The translations under genes and the position numbers were made by a program. Below, piece after piece: positions 7,096-10,581 of a DNA stretch of 10,581 nucleotides (the stretch's first letter is position 1; every line of letters begins with the position of its first letter). The notes under the pieces were generated by a model. It did not search any database. It was not told the origin of the DNA and worked only from the letters and a program-made list of their open reading frames with translations. This stretch comes from Chthoniobacterales bacterium. GTDB taxonomy: Bacteria; Verrucomicrobiota; Verrucomicrobiia; Chthoniobacterales; UBA10450. The stretch is from assembly GCA_025980625.1 (NCBI GenBank), contig JAICXG010000089.1, positions 1 through 10,581 on the forward strand. Direction: 5' to 3'.

Positions 7096-7917
7096 TCACC
7101 GCACGATCCAAAGATTGCACGGGATCACATCAGTCACCCAGGAGATCCGGGATGGCAGTTTTGGCTTCGGCTCCGGTTTGGAATCGAGCGGCACGACGAG
7201 CAAATCGGCCTCGACCGATTGCACGAAATTCGAGGCTCCAAAGCCGGTGCTCCCACGGATGCTCCGGGCTTCGATCGGCACCTTCGTTTCGCCAGCCGAA
7301 AGGATGAAATCCTGGAGCGCGGCCTCCTGCTCCTCGAGTGTCCGGGTGCCTCGCTGGCCGCTCTTGTTCCGCCGGGCGGCGCGCGCTTTGTCGAAACTCG
7401 TGTAGCTGCGAACGACATAGAGCCGCTCGCAGTTTTCCCGCTCTGCGAGCTGGAGCGTGCGACGCAGGGCGAGGAGCGCGTGGGCGGAAAATTCCGCCAT
7501 GAAAACGATGTGCCGCAACGGCTTCGGCTCGATTTCGGGGTGGGTAAACAGCATGAGCGAACAAGCCGCTTCGCGCACCAGGCGGCGAGCCACATTGCCG
7601 AGGAACTGGCGATGGATCGCCTCTTTCTCGAGCGCACCGGCAATCAGCAGATCGGCCTGCAATTTCGCCGCCGTCGCCAGGATCGCGCTCGCTGGCTCGC
7701 CCTCTTCATAATGGACGCGAATGTCGGGCGACAGCTTCAGTTGCTTCATCGCGGCCGAGAATTTTTCGCTCGTCTCCGCAGTTTTCTTCCCGACGTGAAT
7801 AATGCTGAGCTTCGCCCCAAAGCGATCGCGAATCCGGTTCGCCTCCGCCAGGACCTGGTGGAAGCGCGGCGAAAAAGTCGCCGCCACGGCAATTGATTGA
7901 TACGGGGGCTGGCTCAT
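7096..7917 (-). CDS. Tandem universal stress protein (two UspA domains)
   Basis: From the ATG at 7917 this is 273 residues with two UspA-like alpha/beta domains. Domain 1 (about 5-130) opens YQSIAVAATFSP with a helix, has LSIIHVGKK as its second strand, and ends ADLLIAGALEKEAIHRQFLG followed by NVARRLVREAACSLMLF. That matches the usual region carrying the G-x2-G-x9-G-S/T ATP loop, but its glycines are only partly kept. Domain 2 (about 135-273) opens LRHIVFMAEFSAHALLAL and ends ADLLVVPLD-CNLWIVR, more diverged and without a recognisable ATP loop. It is presumably a cytosolic stress or energy-state protein. The frame stays open to 8010, but that would overlap the start of divergent coaD and the extra residues do not resemble the family. 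Confidence 0.82.
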   Translation of the reverse strand: MSQPPYQSIAVAATFSPRFHQVLAEANRIRDRFGAKLSIIHVGKKTAETSEKFSAAMKQLKLSPDIRVHYEEGEPASAILATAAKLQADLLIAGALEKEAIHRQFLGNVARRLVREAACSLMLFTHPEIEPKPLRHIVFMAEFSAHALLALRRTLQLAERENCERLYVVRSYTSFDKARAARRNKSGQRGTRTLEEQEAALQDFILSAGETKVPIEARSIRGSTGFGASNFVQSVEADLLVVPLDSKPEPKPKLPSRISWVTDVIPCNLWIVR

Positions 7918-8008
7918 CGGTTGAGATACTGTCGTGCGCACCGCCGCAAGGGCAACTGGAGCGGCCGTTCGCATTGAATTTCCCGCCGCCTCTGCGATTT
8001 TCCGCCGC

Positions 8009-8488
8009 ATGCGACGCGCGATTTATCCCGGGAGCTTCGATCCGGTGACCAACGGCCACGTCGACGTGATCGAACGCGCGCGCAAGCTCTTCGACGAAGT
8101 GGTCGTGGCGGTCGCGGTCAACGATCAGAAGCAGCCTTTTTTTTCCCTCGCCGAACGGCTGGAGTTTCTGCGCGAAGTGACGGCGCCAATCTCCGGCGTA
8201 AAAGTGGCGCGGCTCGATGGATTGCTCATGCGCTTCGCGGTCGAGCAGGGCGCGCAGGCGGTCGTGCGCGGGCTGCGCGCGGTCTCGGATTTCGAGTTCG
8301 AATTCCAGATGGCGCTGATGAATCGCAAACTGGAAGCGAGCGTAGAAACGATCTTCCTCATGCCGAAAGAGGATTACACCTACCTGAGCTCGCGCATCGT
8401 GAAGGAGATCGCCCGGCTCGGTGGGGACGTGAGCAATTTTGTTGCGCCCTGTGTTGTGAAAGGTTTCGCCGAAAAGTTAAAGCGATGA
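8009..8488 (+). CDS. coaD: Phosphopantetheine adenylyltransferase (CoaD)
   Basis: CoaD joins ATP and 4'-phosphopantetheine to give dephospho-CoA, the penultimate step of coenzyme A synthesis. The protein is 159 residues, the standard length. It has the nucleotidyltransferase start RAIYPGSFDPVTNGHVDVIE (3-22) with the T-x-G-H catalytic motif, NDQKQPFFSLAERLEFL, the RGLRAVSDFEFEFQMALMNR segment, and TIFLMPKEDYTYLSSRIVKE, then GDVSNFVAP at the end. ATG 8009 is chosen because it directly precedes the conserved block; a GTG at 7934 in the same frame adds 25 unrelated residues. A run of eight T (8137-8144) lies in the QPFFS codons. It is followed 19 bp later by yceD, so the four plus-strand genes may form one operon. 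Confidence 0.96.
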   Translation: MRRAIYPGSFDPVTNGHVDVIERARKLFDEVVVAVAVNDQKQPFFSLAERLEFLREVTAPISGVKVARLDGLLMRFAVEQGAQAVVRGLRAVSDFEFEFQMALMNRKLEASVETIFLMPKEDYTYLSSRIVKEIARLGGDVSNFVAPCVVKGFAEKLKR

Positions 8489-8493
8489 ACACC

Positions 8494-8500
8494 GAGAGGA
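8494..8500 (+). promoter_or_regulatory. Shine-Dalgarno of yceD (decides a GTG start)
   Basis: GAGAGGA lies 7 bases before the GTG at 8508. It is one of only two clear ribosome-binding sites in the window and supports GTG as the yceD start in the 19-bp gap after coaD. Confidence 0.7.
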
Positions 8501-8507
8501 CGCGCGC

Positions 8508-8966
8508 GTGAAAATTCATCTGCGTCAAATCCCGCCGGAAGGGTTGCACCTCGAGGGCGAGGAAGAATGCCCCTTGTCCACGCTCCAATCCGAGGAGCTG
8601 CAATCTACCGGGCCGTTGCATTATGAACTCGATGCCGGGATTTCGGAAGGCGCGCTCTGGGTAAACGGCAGCCTCGTTCAGCCGGTTGAGCTGCGTTGCG
8701 TGCGCTGTCTCGAGTCATTCCCCTTCGAGATTGAAGTGAAAGATTTCACCGTCCATACCGACCTCACCGGCCCGGAGGAAATTGATCTCGCTCCTTTTGT
8801 GCGAGAGGACGTTCTGCTGAATCTGCCGCCCCATCCTCATTGCGACCGGGAAGGCGGGCGCATCTGTCCCGCGCCGGTCGCGCACCGGGCGGAGGAGGGT
8901 GAGACAGGGTCGAAGCCGCCGACGGATTGGAGCGCGCTGGATGAGTTGAATATTCGAGAATCGTGA
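8508..8966 (+). CDS. yceD: YceD/DUF177 protein
   Basis: This 152-residue protein starts at GTG 8508 behind a good Shine-Dalgarno. DUF177 (YceD) genes sit next to rpmF in very many bacteria, as here; roles in ribosomal RNA levels have been reported, but the mechanism is not settled. The seen features are an N-terminal beta-rich part, the C64-x2-C67 knuckle in LRCVRCLESFPFEIEV, the conserved DLAPFVREDVLLNLP helix (93-107), and a C-terminal WSALDEL (141-147). The second metal site is reduced: the family usually has a Cys cluster of the form C-K-G-L-C-x2-C-G, but here only C112 and C120 remain (HCDREGGRICPAP), so at most one four-Cys zinc site is possible. The TGA stop lies inside a GTGAATC heptamer of the repeat that follows. 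Confidence 0.86.
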   Translation: MKIHLRQIPPEGLHLEGEEECPLSTLQSEELQSTGPLHYELDAGISEGALWVNGSLVQPVELRCVRCLESFPFEIEVKDFTVHTDLTGPEEIDLAPFVREDVLLNLPPHPHCDREGGRICPAPVAHRAEEGETGSKPPTDWSALDELNIRES

Positions 8967-9021
8967 ATCGTTACATGGTGAATCGTGGAATGCGCCTCCG
9001 ATTTCACGATTCACGATGCAC
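8956..9021. repeat. Heptamer inverted-repeat hairpin (yceD-rpmF gap)
   Basis: The left side has 7-base units GAGAATC, GTGAATC (8963-8969), a spacer, GTGAATC (8978-8984) and GTGGAAT. The right side has GATTTCAC, GATTCAC (9008-9014) and GATGCAC. Bases 8978-8990 pair with 9002-9014 at 12 of 13 positions, the other being a possible G-U, with an 11-base loop. It has the same plan as the octamer elements (tandem units in one arm, their complement in the other) but another unit. The yceD stop lies in its first GTGAATC. With no T-run after it, it is not a classical terminator. Confidence 0.82.
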
Positions 9022-9091
9022 GCTTTAACGGACGTGCCATTATCCCCGACGCTTGTTTTTCCCGCGAACTCTGCTTTCCTAAGCCCCCTCT

Positions 9092-9274
9092 ATGGGAGTC
9101 CCAAAACGCAAAACCTCGAAGATGCGTCTGCGCACGCGCAAGGCTTCGCATCGCTGGCAGGCGCCGCAGCTTGGCAAATGTCCGCAATGCGGCAGCAGCG
9201 TCCCGCCGCACACGGCGTGTCCTTCGTGCGGATATTACAAGGGACGGCAGGTGCTGACGGTCGAGGGAGCGTGA
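9092..9274 (+). CDS. rpmF: Large ribosomal subunit protein bL32
   Basis: A 60-residue ribosomal protein of the large subunit. It starts MGVPKRKTSKMRLRTRKASH, the bL32 N-terminus, and carries a zinc ribbon C30-x2-C33-x9-C43-x2-C46 (CPQC and CPSC), so this is the zinc-binding form. The ATG at 9092 gives the exact family start (only the initiator Met precedes the G-V-P-K-R block). It stands between yceD and plsX, the classic yceD-rpmF-plsX order. The gaps on both sides are unusually long for this cluster and both hold hairpin repeats. No Shine-Dalgarno is evident. Confidence 0.96.
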   Translation: MGVPKRKTSKMRLRTRKASHRWQAPQLGKCPQCGSSVPPHTACPSCGYYKGRQVLTVEGA

Positions 9275-9284
9275 GGCGTTGCGC

Positions 9285-9488
9285 CGTTGAAGCGTTAAAG
9301 CGTTAAAGCGTTGAAGCGTTGAAGCGTTGAAGCGGTGTGGCTCTGTGCCCGCTTCAACCCTTCAACCCTTCAACCCTTCAACCCTTCAACCCTTCAACCC
9401 TTCAACCCTTCAACCCTTCAACCCTTCAACCCTTCAACCCTTCAACCCTTTCACCCTTCAACCCTTTCACCCATCAACGCATCCACCC
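9285..9488. repeat. Octamer inverted-repeat element, copy 2, with 12 perfect TTCAACCC units
   Basis: The left arm (about 9285-9331) has units CGTTGAA, GCGTTAAA x2 and GCGTTGAA x3. After about 20 unrelated bases, the right arm (9353-9488) has 12 consecutive perfect TTCAACCC octamers (9353-9448), then TTTCACCC, TTCAACCC, TTTCACCC, ATCAACGC and ATCCACCC. The arms are complementary apart from a C/G difference at the second position of each unit. The perfect core implies recent expansion, while the degenerate end looks older. The complement is (GGGTTGAA)n: G-tracts of three separated by five bases, fitting the G-quadruplex pattern G3N1-7 on the minus strand. The array ends 49 bp before plsX. Confidence 0.93.
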
Positions 9489-9522
9489 CGTTTTTCATTT
9501 TGCAATCGCCTGCTGAAAAACG
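9489..9522. promoter_or_regulatory. 9-bp perfect inverted repeat upstream of plsX
   Basis: CGTTTTTCA (9489-9497) and TGAAAAACG (9514-9522) are exact inverted repeats separated by 16 bases, ending 15 bp before the plsX ATG. This could be an operator for a dimeric regulator of lipid genes or an RNA hairpin near the ribosome-binding region. It does not match a named operator that I can identify. Confidence 0.4.
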
Positions 9523-9537
9523 CACATTGGCGCCTCG

Positions 9538-10569
9538 ATGAAAATCGCTCTGGACGCCATGGGGGGCGACTTCGGACCGCCCAACCTCGTCGGTGGTGCA
9601 GTGCTGGCTCTGCGTGCTTATCCGCAGATCGACAAGCTTTTTCTCGTCGGCGACACGCCGCAAATTGAAGCCGAGCTGACGAAGCACCATTGCAACGATC
9701 GCCGCATCGAGATCGTTCATTCCACCCAGGTCGTCGCGATGACCGACGGCGCGGTCGATTCGGTCCGGCGGAAGAAGGATTCCTCCGTCAGTCGCGCCGT
9801 TGATCTGGTGAAGAAAGGCGAGGCGGCGGCGATCGTGAGCGCCGGCCACACTGGCGCGGCGGTGGCGGCGACCACGATCAAGTTGCGCACTCTGCCGGGG
9901 ATCGATCGTCCCGGCATCGCTGCCATCATGCCCTCCGAGACGAACATCTTTTGCCTGATCGATGCCGGCGCGAACAGCGACGCGCGCGCCGAGCACCTGA
10001 TGCAATACGCGATCATGGGCTCGGTCTATTCTCGCCACGTCCTCGGCTACAAGAGCCCGTCGGTCGGCCTGATGTCGATCGGTGAGGAGGACGCCAAAGG
10101 GAGCGATCTGACGAAGGAAGTTTTCAAGATGCTCAAACGCAGCGCGCTCAACTTCCGCGGTAACATCGAAGGGCATGACCTTTTCGGCGACCCCGTCGAA
10201 GTGGTGGTGTGCGACGGCTTTGTCGGCAATGTCATTCTAAAAACCTGCGAATCGGTCGCGACCGCGATCATGAAATGGCTCAAGCACGAGCTGATGCGCA
10301 GCAAGGTGCGAATGGCCGGCGCCTTCCTCGCGCAGCAGGCGTTCAAGGCGATCAAGAAAAAAACCAACTACGAAGAATACGGCGGGATGCCATTGTTAGG
10401 CGTGAACGGGATTTGCATCATCGCCCACGGCGCGAGCACGGCCCTGGCGATCAAAAACGCGCTCCGGGTCGCGGCCGAGTCGATTGAACAGCAGGTCAAT
10501 CCTCATATCGTCGAGGAAGTCAGCCGCTATAATGAAACGCAAGCCCCGCTCGAATCCGCGCTCCGCTAA
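9538..10569 (+). CDS. plsX: Phosphate acyltransferase PlsX
   Basis: PlsX converts acyl-ACP and phosphate to acyl-phosphate, the acyl donor used by PlsY to start phospholipid synthesis; it is a peripheral protein at the cytoplasmic membrane. The 343-residue sequence is complete: MKIALDAMGGDFGPPNLVGG at the start, KKDSSVSRAVDLVKKGEAAA then IVSAGHTGAAVAA (about 80-111), LPGIDRPGIAAIMP, LIDAGANSDARAEHLMQYA, PSVGLMSIGEEDAKGSDLTK, VVVCDGFVGNVILKTCES, and YGGMPLLGVNGICIIAHGAS near the end. The ATG at 9538 is the only start that gives the canonical N-terminus. It follows rpmF after a 263-bp gap occupied by the octamer array. In many bacteria fabH follows plsX; only 12 bases remain here, so that cannot be seen. 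Confidence 0.97.
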   Translation: MKIALDAMGGDFGPPNLVGGAVLALRAYPQIDKLFLVGDTPQIEAELTKHHCNDRRIEIVHSTQVVAMTDGAVDSVRRKKDSSVSRAVDLVKKGEAAAIVSAGHTGAAVAATTIKLRTLPGIDRPGIAAIMPSETNIFCLIDAGANSDARAEHLMQYAIMGSVYSRHVLGYKSPSVGLMSIGEEDAKGSDLTKEVFKMLKRSALNFRGNIEGHDLFGDPVEVVVCDGFVGNVILKTCESVATAIMKWLKHELMRSKVRMAGAFLAQQAFKAIKKKTNYEEYGGMPLLGVNGICIIAHGASTALAIKNALRVAAESIEQQVNPHIVEEVSRYNETQAPLESALR

Positions 10570-10581
10570 ACCGCAGCGCAC

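Noticed and set aside
7219..7896. 225-codon plus-strand frame opposite the stress protein
   Set aside because: No family features; the minus strand has two UspA-like domains.
8956..9021. Classical rho-independent terminator after yceD
   Set aside because: The hairpin is strong but AT-mixed and has no T-run after it on either strand; kept only as a repeat hairpin.
9285..9488. CRISPR array
   Set aside because: The units are 8 bases and abut directly with no spacers, and no cas genes are present.
9327..9668. Plus-strand frames encoding a periodic STLQPFNP peptide
   Set aside because: The peptide is just translation of the octamer array (three octamers per eight residues) running into plsX in the wrong frame; it is not a plausible repeat protein.
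9451..10176. 241-codon minus-strand frame opposite plsX
   Set aside because: Antisense to an essential conserved gene and low-complexity in character.

Overview
The window is a gene-dense, GC-rich bacterial chromosome segment with 14 protein genes, one of them cut by the left edge, and no RNA genes. I infer a member of the Verrucomicrobiota, most likely near the Chthoniobacterales (Spartobacteria). The reasons are a secreted autotransporter-type beta-strand-repeat protein that opens with a W-N-N-P-x-N-W motif, a palindromic intergenic element whose chance translation reads HRQDACAT (which I recall as common in Verrucomicrobia and Planctomycetes genomes), and few recognisable Shine-Dalgarno sites (clear only before the small lipoprotein and yceD). 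This placement is inference, not a search result.

Layout, left to right. (1) Minus strand: the start of a secreted DUF547-type protein (1-232, running off the left edge), preceded in its transcription direction by a GT4 glycosyltransferase (307-1509). (2) Plus strand: a cyclic-nucleotide-binding/DUF4388 regulator (1563-2648), overlapping by 4 bp a small predicted lipoprotein (2645-2908). (3) Minus strand: yciA thioesterase (2924-3322), queA (3424-4404), a roughly 120-bp palindromic element, and a secreted beta-strand-repeat protein (4583-6181). (4) Plus strand: a family 4 uracil-DNA glycosylase (6256-7068). (5) Minus strand: a two-domain universal stress protein (7096-7917). (6) Plus strand: coaD, yceD, rpmF, plsX (8009-10569), a coenzyme A / ribosomal protein L32 / phospholipid-synthesis gene run that probably continues into fatty-acid synthesis genes beyond the right edge.

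The genes themselves are mostly familiar. The unusual content is in the DNA between and across them. Three gaps between co-directional genes hold inverted pairs of short tandem repeats: an octamer family between queA and yciA and again between rpmF and plsX, and a heptamer family between yceD and rpmF. The rpmF-plsX copy has 12 perfect consecutive octamers, whose complement is a G-tract array fitting the G-quadruplex pattern. A dispersed motif, TYGTTAGG, occurs 11 times against about 0.5 expected from base composition. It appears in all reading frames, on both strands and between genes, and every GTTAGG in the window is part of it. CGATCG is also strongly over-represented (23 copies by hand count). 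No gap between genes exceeds 300 bases.
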